Virus record (IMG/VR): IMGVR_UViG_3300009514_000035
Span: 1-52,571 of that record
Source: a virus
Reading direction: 5' to 3' (one strand)
Length of the DNA: 52,571 nucleotides
Shown: positions 18,073 through 26,937 of the stretch, one piece after another
How positions within the stretch are numbered: position 1 is the stretch's first letter
How the letters are laid out: every line of letters starts with the position of its first letter
Program-made: the position numbers and the translations under genes
Notes under the pieces: generated by a model
Seen by the model: the letters and a program-made list of their open reading frames with translations, nothing else
Databases searched by the model: none
Told to the model about the DNA's origin: nothing

Positions 18073-18734
18073 CGCAAGCCTATCAAGTACCGACTAAGCT
18101 TCCACTTTTGCCCGGACTGATGATGTTTGACGCTATCACGCGGCACCGAATAGGTGAAAACCTTGTCTCCACGCATGCCGGAGCCTACTTGGCCTCGTCG
18201 AGTGGCAGACCTGCTTGCGTCTAGGGCCTCCTGACGAGCTCGCCATAGCTTTGCTCGCAGCAAGAGGAGTGCGTGCTCCTTGTTGCGCTTTTGGCTGCGC
18301 TCAGACTCGCAGCGGACCTGCAGGCCGGTCGTCTTGTGGGTCAAGATCACTGCCGAGTCCGTCACATTGCGATGTTGGCCTCCCGCACCGGACCCTCGAC
18401 ACGTAGCCCAGTGCAATTCATTGGCGGGTAACCCGATTTCAGCCTTCGTAGGCTCCGGTAGCACGGCCACAGTGACCGTACTGGTGTGAACTCGACCTCG
18501 TTTCTCTGATGGCGGCACTCGCTGCCAACGGTGGCCTCCTGGTTCTCTGTCAAATGCGGAATCAGAGCCCACCCCTTGGGCTCTAAACGCACGGTAGCCA
18601 GATCTACGTGCTAGCTCCACGATATTAAAGTTTAATCTAGCAGCTAGACGAACGTAGAGTGCGAATTGGTCTTCGACCAGCATTTTGGCGTCGGCGCCAC
18701 CCTCGGCAGCGCGAATCTCGACGATCACAGACAT
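18069..18734 (-). CDS. Truncated RF1-type peptide chain release factor homologue
   Basis: 221 residues, preceded by an ideal AGGAGG six bases before the ATG. Residues 4-36 (VEIRAAEGGADAKMLVEDQF) match the PCRF region of RF1/RF2. Residues 68-93 (HRWQRVPPSEKRGRVHTS) match the RF1 codon-recognition domain, where RF1 has the PxT stop-reading motif; here it reads P-P-S. Residues 113-150 (RGSGAGGQHRN, THKTTGLQV, SERSQKRNKEHA) contain the catalytic GGQ loop that triggers peptidyl-tRNA hydrolysis. The helical domain 1 of cellular RF1 (about 100 residues) is missing, and the C-terminus is short. PrfH and ArfB also lack domain 1, but they lack this RF1-like domain 2. Its TAG stop may be read by its own product. 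Confidence 0.9.
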   Translation of the reverse strand: MSVIVEIRAAEGGADAKMLVEDQFALYVRLAARLNFNIVELARRSGYRAFRAQGVGSDSAFDREPGGHRWQRVPPSEKRGRVHTSTVTVAVLPEPTKAEIGLPANELHWATCRGSGAGGQHRNVTDSAVILTHKTTGLQVRCESERSQKRNKEHALLLLRAKLWRARQEALDASRSATRRGQVGSGMRGDKVFTYSVPRDSVKHHQSGQKWKLSRYLIGLR

Positions 18735-19040
18735 CTGCGACCTCCTATTTTATTGTTGGATGACTTACAGGTTCAACGCGCGAAGCATCTCATGGCTAAG
18801 ACTCGAGAAGCGGCGTGACGATATGCAGTAGTGATTGCATGACGGTAAGCATAACTCGCATAAGTCGTTGACGCAAGCTTGTTTCGCATATATCCTGCAT
18901 GACGGGACGGCGGGTGGTGTGCTACTACAGCATACTAACTGGCCGATGCTTCCTAGCGTCTCCATACCCTGATAAACTTCGAGTTGCTGGTGGCTTTGTG
19001 CTACTATGCGCTTGATTTTTATCGAGTCGAGGAGCTAGAC
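18735..19040. other. 306-bp divergent intergenic control region
   Basis: No credible gene lies here; a 66-codon Cys-rich frame on the minus strand (18765-18965) lacks any coding signal. It separates the leftward release-factor gene from the rightward adhesin/spike operon. It contains a candidate promoter (18868-18896) and two short direct repeats: TGCATGACGG at 18836-18845 and 18896-18905, and TGTGCTACTA at 18918-18927 and 18997-19006. Such paired motifs could be operator or phage-promoter elements. Confidence 0.5.
18868..18896 (+). promoter_or_regulatory. Candidate promoter for the adhesin/spike operon
   Basis: TTGACG (18868-18873), 17-base spacer, TATCCT (18891-18896). The same -35 and -10 hexamers with the same spacing occur before the endolysin gene (30676-30704, minus strand), which raises confidence that both are real. 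Confidence 0.5.
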
Positions 19041-20723
19041 ATGGGTCTTCCCCCATCTTTTCCGCTCAGCAGCGACCATTTCAGTGGTGGCAGCAACCTG
19101 ACCAAGGCCGTAGGCGGTCTGGTAGATTTGCTGAACGAGGTCTACGTCACTCTGTCTGAGCTCTCATCGGACGTGCACGGCGGTTGGGTGAAAATCACCG
19201 ACGCCAGTGTCAGCGGCGGAGTGGCCAGCGACAAGGTGTACCAAGACGCACCGAATGACACCATTTTGCAGAGCTTTTCTGCGTCCGGCACGGCGGTCAT
19301 CTTGACTGTGAGCTCGAGCTACCCTCTCGTCTACAATGGCACCTCTGACACCACGTTGCCTGAGGCGGTTGATGGCGGGCATTACTCCGGACCAGTGGCT
19401 ATTACAGTGCCCTCGTCGGGTCTTTATGCGGTGCAGGCCAAGAACGCCAATGGAGACCTTGTCGCCAGTGACATCGTGTCCGTCGTGTTGGATGCCCCGC
19501 CAGAGCTCTTGACCCTCGCCTTCACTGGCTCGTATCCCGGTGCGCAGACCGAGCTCAAAGCCGGCGACACGTTCGACCTCGTCGGCACCACGGATGTCGA
19601 CGCGACGCACATCGAGATCATCGACACCGAAGCCGGCACCAGCGAACTGCTCGCACTGCCGGGCGCACCGACACAAAGCTTCACGGTCAGCGCGACAATT
19701 GCTGACCGAGGCGATGTCAACACGGCCCGGCCAATCCGAGCAAAAGCGCGCAACGCAGCAGGCGCCTTCGGGGCTGAACGTGACACGGACGAGCTCGGCG
19801 GTACAACGGACGGCGTCGATCTCGTGTTTTGCAACAACCTTGCGCCGAGCTTCGTGGACAACGGCACGACGTTCCCTGGTGGACGATCGGCGTTCAAAGG
19901 CGTCGAAACCGGTTCCCAGGACACCACGGTCAGCGACTACGATACGATCGTCTACTCCTCGCCGCACGGCGATTTCACGCCTGACGCGCCCACGACGTAC
20001 GTCCAAGACAAAGGCATCACCTGCACCAACCCCGGCGACTACAACGACAGCGCCGACAACTTCCGCATCGTCGCGACGCGCGCCGCAAACGACAAGAGCG
20101 CGACGTTCAACAAGGTCATCGAGGTCGCGGACACCGCTCCTGTCGTCACAGTTACACAGCCCGCTGCGCGGCTCCGCTCTGGTGGCAACGATGGCACGGC
20201 TGCGCAAAACCACGTCATCACAGCGACGTCCGATCAAAACCTAAATGCTGCGCCAAACATCAACGTCGTTGTCGGCGGTACGTGGCAAGGCGGCGGATTC
20301 GTTGGCGGCCCAAAGATTTGGACGCGCACGTTGCAAGTGCATGACAACGACGCAAAAGGAACTGCTGCCTGGACGTTGACAGGAACGGTCCAAAATAACG
20401 CCAACACGAATGGCAGCCTTGCAGGCAACCAGGTCAACGGCGGCTTCGTCGCACGAAGTCTGACGTTTGCCGCCTTTTCGCAAACGACGGCGCTCAACAC
20501 CGAGGTTGTTGACTACTCGAAGGTTCAAGCCGGGATCTTTACCGGCACGAGCAATCCTGCGGTGCGCAACGCCGTGCAGGGCAACACTGACGACCTTGCT
20601 GATCAATACACGATTACGACGCTGGCCGTGAATCCGTCTGAAGTGTTCTGGAACGATCTCACGGCCGCGAATAACAACGCGACAGGGACGGCACAGATCA
20701 CCAACGTCGAGGAGATTGTATAA
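19041..20723 (+). CDS. Adhesin-like tail protein, probably Ig-like repeats
   Basis: 560 residues starting MGLPPSFPLSSDHFSGG. This ATG is chosen because GAGGAG lies 6 bases before it; the longer frame upstream has no ribosome-binding site. Residues 20-50 are helical (LTKAVGGLVDLLNEVYVTL). The rest is beta-rich with Ig/cadherin-like strand patterns (GLYAVQAKNANGDLVAS; ELKAGDTFDLVGTTDV; ADNFRIVATRAANDKSATF). There is no signal peptide, as expected for a virion protein. TAA overlaps the next ATG (TAATG). It opens the spike operon, so it may anchor or precede the spike proteins; that role is inferred. Confidence 0.75.
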   Translation: MGLPPSFPLSSDHFSGGSNLTKAVGGLVDLLNEVYVTLSELSSDVHGGWVKITDASVSGGVASDKVYQDAPNDTILQSFSASGTAVILTVSSSYPLVYNGTSDTTLPEAVDGGHYSGPVAITVPSSGLYAVQAKNANGDLVASDIVSVVLDAPPELLTLAFTGSYPGAQTELKAGDTFDLVGTTDVDATHIEIIDTEAGTSELLALPGAPTQSFTVSATIADRGDVNTARPIRAKARNAAGAFGAERDTDELGGTTDGVDLVFCNNLAPSFVDNGTTFPGGRSAFKGVETGSQDTTVSDYDTIVYSSPHGDFTPDAPTTYVQDKGITCTNPGDYNDSADNFRIVATRAANDKSATFNKVIEVADTAPVVTVTQPAARLRSGGNDGTAAQNHVITATSDQNLNAAPNINVVVGGTWQGGGFVGGPKIWTRTLQVHDNDAKGTAAWTLTGTVQNNANTNGSLAGNQVNGGFVARSLTFAAFSQTTALNTEVVDYSKVQAGIFTGTSNPAVRNAVQGNTDDLADQYTITTLAVNPSEVFWNDLTAANNNATGTAQITNVEEIV

Positions 20724-22300
20724 TGGGCGCGTTCGAAGATCTTGTCGTACTGGAATTTGCTGAGCGTCCAGCAACGCTTACGCTTGGAAGCACAGGCTAC
20801 GACGGAGACCCGAATCTGTCGGTCGTAGCAAAAGTCAATGGCGCACCAGTTGGTAGTACGTTTCTTGAGCAAGGTACTGGCTTGCTGTGGCAGAAGCTGG
20901 TGCAAGCCGATCCAGCATCGTGGGTGCAGGTTGGTGGTGGTCTCAAGGCGACAACGGCGGTCATGCAGTATTACGTCGACGGAACGTCTGGCGTGGACAC
21001 AGCAGGGAATGGCCTAGATGTCGGCACACCCGTCAAGACGTTGCAGTACCTGTTCACCAATGTGTTTCTGGCTAGGATTCTTTTGCATGACGTCGTTGTC
21101 AATTGCGTCGGCACCCTGGCCGCAGCGTTCGATCTCCCGTCGATCTTTGTCTTTCCGCAGGTGTGGGATACGGCTCGGCTCATCTTCGATGGCGGCGATG
21201 GACTCACGCAACTCGCTGGGCCGTTCACTGCGACCAGCAGTGCTGTCGGCTCCGTCACCGTCTCTGGTTCTGGTTGGACCGACGGCGAGCACCGTGGCCA
21301 CCTTGTAGAAATCACGTCCGGTCCTCAGGTTGGAACCGTGCGAAACGTCCACGACAACGTTGGCGATGTGCTCTCTTTCGGTAAAGAGATGACCGATCCC
21401 GGTCTTGCTAACTTCCGCACGGTCAGACCCGAGACGACTGTCACCGCTGGGTGGGATTTCTACAACACGTACAAGGGGCATGTGCATGTGCAGCGCATGC
21501 ACTTTGATGGCGGCGCTGGTGGTTACCTGTGGGCTGGTACTTTGCCGAGAGGTAAGATGGACCTGACCCTGCACGTCGCCATGCTCACGATATCTGACTG
21601 CGACTGGTCTTTTGGAACCGAGGGTGTCGCGCTTGCATTCGATGAGGACGTTCGTGATCCTGCCACACCGTCGACTCTCAAGCCCTTGCTGAAGGCTGGG
21701 TTTAGCACCTGGAACGACGGAACGTCCAGCTTGCATTGGATTATTGGCCGCGTGTCAGTCGAGAACAACAGTCTACACTCTGGGAGCCCGCCTTACATCA
21801 CAGGCGGCGGATTCAATAACGACGGCACGTTTAATTGCTGGAACGGGTTCTTTATCGAGTCTGGCTCTGGCGAGCAGCATTACGCTATAGGCGGCGGTGG
21901 CATGGGCGTCAACTCCGGCTGGGCCGTGCCAAAGATCAGCAACGTAGCCGCGCACTACAGCGGCTCTGGCGCTGGGCTCGTTGTTGAAGGTGGATTCTTC
22001 CGTGTTGGCCCGATCGATATTTCATATTGCGCTGGATCTGGTGTTGAGGTTCATCGCAATGGTGCGCTTGCTATCGATGGCGCGCTATCGGGCGTTGCAC
22101 TGGTCGGCTCCGGTTGCTGGATCAAGAGCGGAGGACAAGTGTCTGTTGCTAGCTGGGGCGTGCCTACAATCTCTGGCAACGCCGGTGAAATCTCATTCGA
22201 TGGCGAGCAGGAGCACGGTACCTGGGCCGCTGTTGCTGGCGGCGAGCCGCTCGCCTCTGCTGAGCATCAGGCGGGCTGTTACCAGAACAGCCAAGCCTAA
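20723..22300 (+). CDS. Tail spike-like protein, beta-helix module copy 1
   Basis: 525 residues. About 75 N-terminal residues form a small adaptor domain ending in GSTFLEQGTGLLWQKL. Next comes the module shared by all four large spike proteins: YYVDGTSGVDTAGNG with 'PVKTLQYLF', then a 'LIFDGGDGLTQLAGPFTATSS' stretch, WTDGEHRGHLVEITSGPQVG and FRTVRPETTV. After this lies a run of short strands rich in Gly, Asn, Ile and Val, typical of right-handed parallel beta-helices (pectate-lyase type) used by phage depolymerases and spikes. It ends with SFDGEQEHGTWAAV, a C-terminal motif also found in copies 2 and 4. Likely binds or cuts surface polysaccharide; no catalytic residues identified. Confidence 0.8.
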   Translation: MGAFEDLVVLEFAERPATLTLGSTGYDGDPNLSVVAKVNGAPVGSTFLEQGTGLLWQKLVQADPASWVQVGGGLKATTAVMQYYVDGTSGVDTAGNGLDVGTPVKTLQYLFTNVFLARILLHDVVVNCVGTLAAAFDLPSIFVFPQVWDTARLIFDGGDGLTQLAGPFTATSSAVGSVTVSGSGWTDGEHRGHLVEITSGPQVGTVRNVHDNVGDVLSFGKEMTDPGLANFRTVRPETTVTAGWDFYNTYKGHVHVQRMHFDGGAGGYLWAGTLPRGKMDLTLHVAMLTISDCDWSFGTEGVALAFDEDVRDPATPSTLKPLLKAGFSTWNDGTSSLHWIIGRVSVENNSLHSGSPPYITGGGFNNDGTFNCWNGFFIESGSGEQHYAIGGGGMGVNSGWAVPKISNVAAHYSGSGAGLVVEGGFFRVGPIDISYCAGSGVEVHRNGALAIDGALSGVALVGSGCWIKSGGQVSVASWGVPTISGNAGEISFDGEQEHGTWAAVAGGEPLASAEHQAGCYQNSQA

Positions 22301-22312
22301 TAGGAGAGTACG

Positions 22313-22588
22313 ATGCCCCCGAAGAATAGGCCAAGGCCACCCAAGCCGCAGAAGCCGCAGAAGCCTGCGAAGAAGGTTCGCAGTCCGCGCATCAAATCGA
22401 CCAACGGGAAGCACGTTTGTACCTTGTGTGACACCGAATACGATGCACTGCCGGTATCGTTGCAGGGGGCTCAAGGCCTGAAAAAAGGGCCGGCAATGGT
22501 CCGGAGAAAATGCACTACCTGTGGTGCTGCAAGTGAAGTGCATCGCAACCGGGGTAACACCGACCTCGAAGTCCAAGAAGAGGTCTAA
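22313..22588 (+). CDS. Small zinc-ribbon protein, paralogue of the gene at 23991
   Basis: 91 residues with GGAGAG before the ATG. The N-terminus is Lys/Pro-rich (PRPPKPQKPQKPAKK). Residues 42-80 form a two-knuckle zinc ribbon, HVCTLCDTEYDALP ... RRKCTTCGAASEVHRN, with C-x2-C twice. The core aligns with the 61-residue protein at 23991 (HTCTNCSTEFETLP ... KKRCPRCRKKHRIHRN), so the two are duplicates. Both follow a spike gene and precede the next one. Role unknown: possibly spike assembly or regulation. The basic tail would suit nucleic-acid binding. Confidence 0.8.
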   Translation: MPPKNRPRPPKPQKPQKPAKKVRSPRIKSTNGKHVCTLCDTEYDALPVSLQGAQGLKKGPAMVRRKCTTCGAASEVHRNRGNTDLEVQEEV

Positions 22589-22590
22589 CC

Positions 22591-23979
22591 ATGGCTAAGG
22601 ACTTTCAGACTAAAACTTTCGACTCGCGTCGGTACTACGTCGACGGCGTCAGCGGTAATGACGCAAACAGCGGGACGAGGTTTGCTTCGCCAAAGAAGAC
22701 CATCGAGGGCATAAAGGCCGCGCTGCCCGACCGAATCTCGCACAACACCACGGTGCAGTGCGAAGGACCGCTAGATGGCGTCGGCGGTGCCGCCGTGTTT
22801 CTCAGCAAGCATGTCGACCCTGGTGTCACGCTTTTGTTCTCTGGCTTCCCTGATGAAGTCGCTGCCGGCCCGGCAAGTGAAACAGCAACCAGTAACGACG
22901 CTACGTTCTTTGGCGTTGCTGGCACTCCTTGGGCCGTGAACACGGTCAATGGTATGTTCATCAAGCCGTCGAGCGGCGCTCAAGGCGGCAACATCCGGTC
23001 CGCGTTTAGCAACGACACAAACACGGTCTTTGTGCACAAGGATTGGGCGTCCGCACCAGGCAACGTGGCCTTCGCGTTCGTCAAGCCACGCACGGTCTTG
23101 AATCACTGGATCGACGTGCAAGTGCTTGGTGGTGGGACGATTCGCTTTCAGCGTTTCGATCTCACCGCTAACGGTGGCATTTGGAACGGGCCAGACAGCA
23201 ACGCATTACCAAACGAGATGCATAGCGATGGCATCGTCTACATCTCTGCCTGTACTACCGGGGCGGCCACGTGGGGCTTTGGCGGGTGGCACGGCAACCA
23301 GATGGTTTTCGGCGACGAAGTGCTCAGCGTCATCGATCAGTCGGTTGACACGGCAGTCGTCGCGGGGGTTGGTAATTGGAGCAGCGCCGCCGAGATGTGG
23401 TTCGATCGGATGGATTCATTGTTGCTGAATCATCTGATAACGCGCGGGCGGCTGCGTGTCTTCGGTGGCGAAGTTCGAATGCGTACGAACTTCCATTTGC
23501 TGGGCGCGGCTTTGCAGTACTGCAACAACGCCAGCTCTGAAAATATCTTCGACTACGTCGCTAACCAGCGCATTTCGGAGTTGCACGGCAACGGGACGTA
23601 TCCAGCTCTGGTGCTCATCGATTCCAACGTACGCATCGGTACTGCGCTAGCAAACGACACCGTGAAGCTCGGTGCCGCCGCCGCTAAGCACGCCATCGAG
23701 ATGATCAATAGTCGCCTCGAGCTCAACGGGCAGATTGCGGCGCTCGCAGCGTGCGCTGGGTTCAATTTGTACGCGCACGCAAATTCGCATGTCGACGTTG
23801 CAGCAGGAAATCTTGCGGCCATCATCGCCAACTTTACTTCAGGCGCTCTTGGCGCTATCTCTCTCGACGGTGCCAACGAATTTGGCACATGGACCGACGT
23901 GCAAAACGGTGAGGCAGTGGAATCCGCAGCTTCCGGCTCGCGGGTAAAGATCGCTGGGCCTGAGTACATCAATTACTAG
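22591..23979 (+). CDS. Tail spike-like protein, beta-helix module copy 2
   Basis: 462 residues, the shortest spike. It lacks the adaptor domain of copy 1 and starts almost at once with the shared module: RRYYVDGVSGNDANSG, SPKKTIEGIKAALP, HNTTVQCEGPL, then FVKPRTVLNHW. The later part has short Gly/Asn-rich strands of beta-helix type. It ends with SLDGANEFGTWTDVQNGE, the conserved C-terminal motif. It starts 2 bases after the zinc-ribbon gene stop. The central 'LLFSG' to 'AVNTVNGMFIKPSSG' part is more diverged than in other copies, as expected for a protein under receptor-driven change. Confidence 0.8.
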   Translation: MAKDFQTKTFDSRRYYVDGVSGNDANSGTRFASPKKTIEGIKAALPDRISHNTTVQCEGPLDGVGGAAVFLSKHVDPGVTLLFSGFPDEVAAGPASETATSNDATFFGVAGTPWAVNTVNGMFIKPSSGAQGGNIRSAFSNDTNTVFVHKDWASAPGNVAFAFVKPRTVLNHWIDVQVLGGGTIRFQRFDLTANGGIWNGPDSNALPNEMHSDGIVYISACTTGAATWGFGGWHGNQMVFGDEVLSVIDQSVDTAVVAGVGNWSSAAEMWFDRMDSLLLNHLITRGRLRVFGGEVRMRTNFHLLGAALQYCNNASSENIFDYVANQRISELHGNGTYPALVLIDSNVRIGTALANDTVKLGAAAAKHAIEMINSRLELNGQIAALAACAGFNLYAHANSHVDVAAGNLAAIIANFTSGALGAISLDGANEFGTWTDVQNGEAVESAASGSRVKIAGPEYINY

Positions 23980-23990
23980 GACGGACGACC

Positions 23991-24176
23991 ATGAACTACA
24001 GGCACACTTGCACGAATTGCTCCACAGAATTCGAGACGCTTCCAGCGCCGATGCGTGGAGAAGCCGGCCGAGACATAGGTCCTCGCGACTCGTTCAAGAA
24101 GCGCTGTCCTCGCTGTAGGAAAAAGCACCGCATTCACCGCAACGACGACTACAGCGTCACGGTTGAGGAGCTGTAA
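23991..24176 (+). CDS. Small zinc-ribbon protein, paralogue of the gene at 22313
   Basis: 61 residues. Zinc ribbon HTCTNCSTEFETLP ... KKRCPRCRKKHRIHRN with two C-x2-C pairs and a conserved 'HRN' after the second pair. It lacks the Lys/Pro-rich N-terminus of its paralogue. GGACGG lies upstream of the ATG; the TAA stop is 2 bases before the next spike gene, so the two are probably translated together. Function unknown. Confidence 0.82.
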   Translation: MNYRHTCTNCSTEFETLPAPMRGEAGRDIGPRDSFKKRCPRCRKKHRIHRNDDYSVTVEEL

Positions 24177-24178
24177 TC

Positions 24179-26929
24179 ATGCCAAGAGACTTTATCCTCG
24201 CAACGATGGGCGACGTCCACTTCTATCTCGACGGAACGTCCGGCGACGACACGAACGATGGGTCAAGTGGCAACCCGTGGAAGACGTGGTCCAGAGCCAT
24301 GTCGATCATCGGCAGCATGGTGATCAGGCATAAGCTCTGGCTGCATGTCTCTGGGACCTTCGAAGAAGCTAGCGGCGAAGCTATCGCAGCAACCATCCGC
24401 CTGCAAGGCGCGGAGCGTGGCGCTACACCTGACGTCAAGGTCGTCCCACAGTTCATCATCGACGGCGGCACTGGACGCAGTACGGTTGACTCGAAGGCGA
24501 ACCTCGTCAGCGACATCAATAGCTCGGGGCAAGTTGGCTTGTCTACGGAGAGCTGGTCTGTCAATGAATACGTTGGCTATATCGTCCGGTTTGATACCGG
24601 AGCGCAAGCTGGGCGCGAGTTTTTGATTCTTGAGAACTCCGCGACGACGATAAGCTTCTCGAATACCATCACGACGTCTGCCTCCGATCAGTTCTCGATC
24701 GTCCGACCATCGACGATCATCAAAGACATCGAGCTAGAGATGACCGTCTCTGGCGTCAACCTCGAAGCGGAGACTCAGTGGGCGCCATGCGTCCTTCAGC
24801 AAGTTACGCTCGATGGCTACGCAGAGTTCTTCATCAGTGGGGGCTACTGGGCAGTCAACCATGTGATCCTCGAAGACAGCGGGAACCAGCCTGGTTTGTA
24901 TTTCAGCGACTCGAAGCTCAGATTGTCGGGGCAACTCGTCAACGCTTCAGGCACGGAGACGTACACCGGCTACCACAGCATCGGCTGCGCTAATCCCAAG
25001 GCTGCTGGTGGGTTTGCTGTGTTGTCATTTGACGGCTGCACCATCCAATGGCTCCGAGCCATCGCTCAAGTTGAGTACCAGGAAATCATTTTCGACCGCT
25101 GCACGGTGCCAGCTTTTACCGCGTGTGCTGCGTGGTACCGTATGGAGTTCTACGACTGCAAAGTAGGTGGGTTCAGCGGCTCACAGAACGTGGTTGGCGA
25201 CTCTGGTGGTTTCGCTGCGCTCCGTTACTTCAACTGCCGACACGACTCCCACAGCATGGGGATGAGCGGTGTCACGCTGAAGAACTCCTCCCATGGAGTT
25301 GAGCTGGTCAATTCACAAATGAGTTGGTCGAGCATGCCTAACGGCAGCAACCTTAGCGGATACGGTGCGCTGCTGTATCGAAACTCAAGGCTGATGATTC
25401 CCGATCCGTCTGGCACGACCCTTGTCGGCACCGATGGGGAAATCGCACATTCAACCAATGCCAGGCCGTGGGCCACGTGGGCTGAAGCGTGGGACAGCAA
25501 CGGTCTCTACGACCCAGCCACGGGCGTATCAGTCGGCAGAAACAGCGGCGCAGCCACGTGGGTCAAAGGTCGTGTTACGGCGTCCGTTGGGGCTCGCACG
25601 TACTACATTAATGGATCCACTGGCAACGACGCATGGGACGGAGAAAGCCTAGCTCATGCTGTCAAGACGTTCTCCCGACTGTTTGAGCTGTTGCCCCGTT
25701 ACATTGACCACAACACCGTGGTCAACTTATCGGGGAGTTTTCCATCCAATGCGTTGAACGACGGCTTCTACGAGGTAGACGTTCGTGGAGACGCCATCCT
25801 GCTCTTTGACGGCGGCTCTGGTCGCACTACTGTAGAAGGCCCCTACACCGCGACTGCTTCTGCGGTTGGATCACTGACGGACTCTGGACGAGCGTGGACA
25901 GTCAACGCTCTTGTCGGGCACATGATCATCATGAACGACGGTCCACAGGCCGGACAGATCAGGATGATCCAGGAGAACACTGCCACACAGATTTTCTTCT
26001 CTCGCGAAATGGCATTAGATCCTGGGACGAGCAGCTTCACGATCTTCAGGCCCGAGACCTTGATCAACTGTGCCCTTGAGGTCCAATGCAACAGCGGGAT
26101 GTGGCATTTCCAGAGACTAAACATCGCAGGTAGCGGACTCATTTGGTTGACCGGAAACTCGTGGTCGCAGGCTGCAGCAGCACCTTGGATTAATGGTGGA
26201 TCCCCTGGTGGCCAGGTGTCGTTCAGCGCAATTTGCAACCAACGTTCTTGGGGCCTTGCCATTGAGGGAGGGCGTGGCGCGTTCATCAGTGAGTCACGAG
26301 ACCCTGCTTCGCCAGACGCAGCGTTATCTGGCGATCTGTCTGGCGTCGGCGATTGGACTGCCTCGGCTTATCTTTACATCATCGGGAATGGTGGTTTTAT
26401 CCGACTTGATGGATACTGCTCTGGTGGCGGATTGGACGTAGAGGGAGCCATGCCTTTCATTTACGGAGGGTGCTGGTGGGGCGGAGCATACTTCAACGGA
26501 TGCCTGCCTTATGACGGCGGGAGCTTCTACTCAGACACAGGGTATCGAGACACCATCATGGCGGACGTTGACGGAGCCGCCCTGTCTCTGCGAAACAGCA
26601 AGCTCGATGTTGGAGCTGATCTAGATCTACGCACCAGCGTCTACGGAATCGTGCTGGTTGATTCCTGGCTTGGGATCGGCGCCGCATTGCTCGGAGCTAC
26701 GCACACCAAGGGCGGTCTGCTTATCCACGCAGGGTCGAAAGCTTTGATCAGCGACGGTATTGGCGCTTCATGCACATTGTCTAAGTCCGGTGGTACGGTC
26801 GATGTAACCTTCGATGGAGTCAACCAGGCGATTAGCTGGGCCGATCTCGAAGCCGGAGGTCGAGCATCTGACGTCGATGAAATGTCGATGATCAAAGAAG
26901 TTGCGGATGCATTCGCAAGGTCTTCGTAG
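24179..26929 (+). CDS. Double-module tail spike-like protein (module copies 3a and 3b)
   Basis: 916 residues, holding the shared spike module twice. Copy 3a begins near residue 14 (HFYLDGTSGDDTNDGSSG, NPWKTWSRAM, FIIDGGTGRSTV, FSIVRPSTI). Copy 3b begins near residue 477 (TYYINGSTGNDAWDGESL, HAVKTFSRLFELLP, LLFDGGSGRTTVEGPYTATA, FTIFRPETL). Each is followed by about 250-270 residues of Gly/Asn/Ser-rich short strands fitting beta-helix coils. The C-terminal end of 3b (VTFDGVNQAISWADLEAGG) matches the motif ending the other spikes. It looks like two spike genes fused in frame after duplication. Two binding specificities in one chain are possible. Confidence 0.8.
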   Translation: MPRDFILATMGDVHFYLDGTSGDDTNDGSSGNPWKTWSRAMSIIGSMVIRHKLWLHVSGTFEEASGEAIAATIRLQGAERGATPDVKVVPQFIIDGGTGRSTVDSKANLVSDINSSGQVGLSTESWSVNEYVGYIVRFDTGAQAGREFLILENSATTISFSNTITTSASDQFSIVRPSTIIKDIELEMTVSGVNLEAETQWAPCVLQQVTLDGYAEFFISGGYWAVNHVILEDSGNQPGLYFSDSKLRLSGQLVNASGTETYTGYHSIGCANPKAAGGFAVLSFDGCTIQWLRAIAQVEYQEIIFDRCTVPAFTACAAWYRMEFYDCKVGGFSGSQNVVGDSGGFAALRYFNCRHDSHSMGMSGVTLKNSSHGVELVNSQMSWSSMPNGSNLSGYGALLYRNSRLMIPDPSGTTLVGTDGEIAHSTNARPWATWAEAWDSNGLYDPATGVSVGRNSGAATWVKGRVTASVGARTYYINGSTGNDAWDGESLAHAVKTFSRLFELLPRYIDHNTVVNLSGSFPSNALNDGFYEVDVRGDAILLFDGGSGRTTVEGPYTATASAVGSLTDSGRAWTVNALVGHMIIMNDGPQAGQIRMIQENTATQIFFSREMALDPGTSSFTIFRPETLINCALEVQCNSGMWHFQRLNIAGSGLIWLTGNSWSQAAAAPWINGGSPGGQVSFSAICNQRSWGLAIEGGRGAFISESRDPASPDAALSGDLSGVGDWTASAYLYIIGNGGFIRLDGYCSGGGLDVEGAMPFIYGGCWWGGAYFNGCLPYDGGSFYSDTGYRDTIMADVDGAALSLRNSKLDVGADLDLRTSVYGIVLVDSWLGIGAALLGATHTKGGLLIHAGSKALISDGIGASCTLSKSGGTVDVTFDGVNQAISWADLEAGGRASDVDEMSMIKEVADAFARSS

Positions 26930-26937
26930 GAAATAAA

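Noticed and set aside
18765-18965. 66-codon Cys-rich frame in the divergent gap
   Set aside because: No ribosome-binding site, no motif, and it would cover the promoter and repeats of the region.
19164-20237. 357-codon open frame on the minus strand
   Set aside because: It is the reverse of the adhesin-like gene at 19041, is Arg/Val/Asp-rich with no recognisable motif, and has no ribosome-binding site or operon context.
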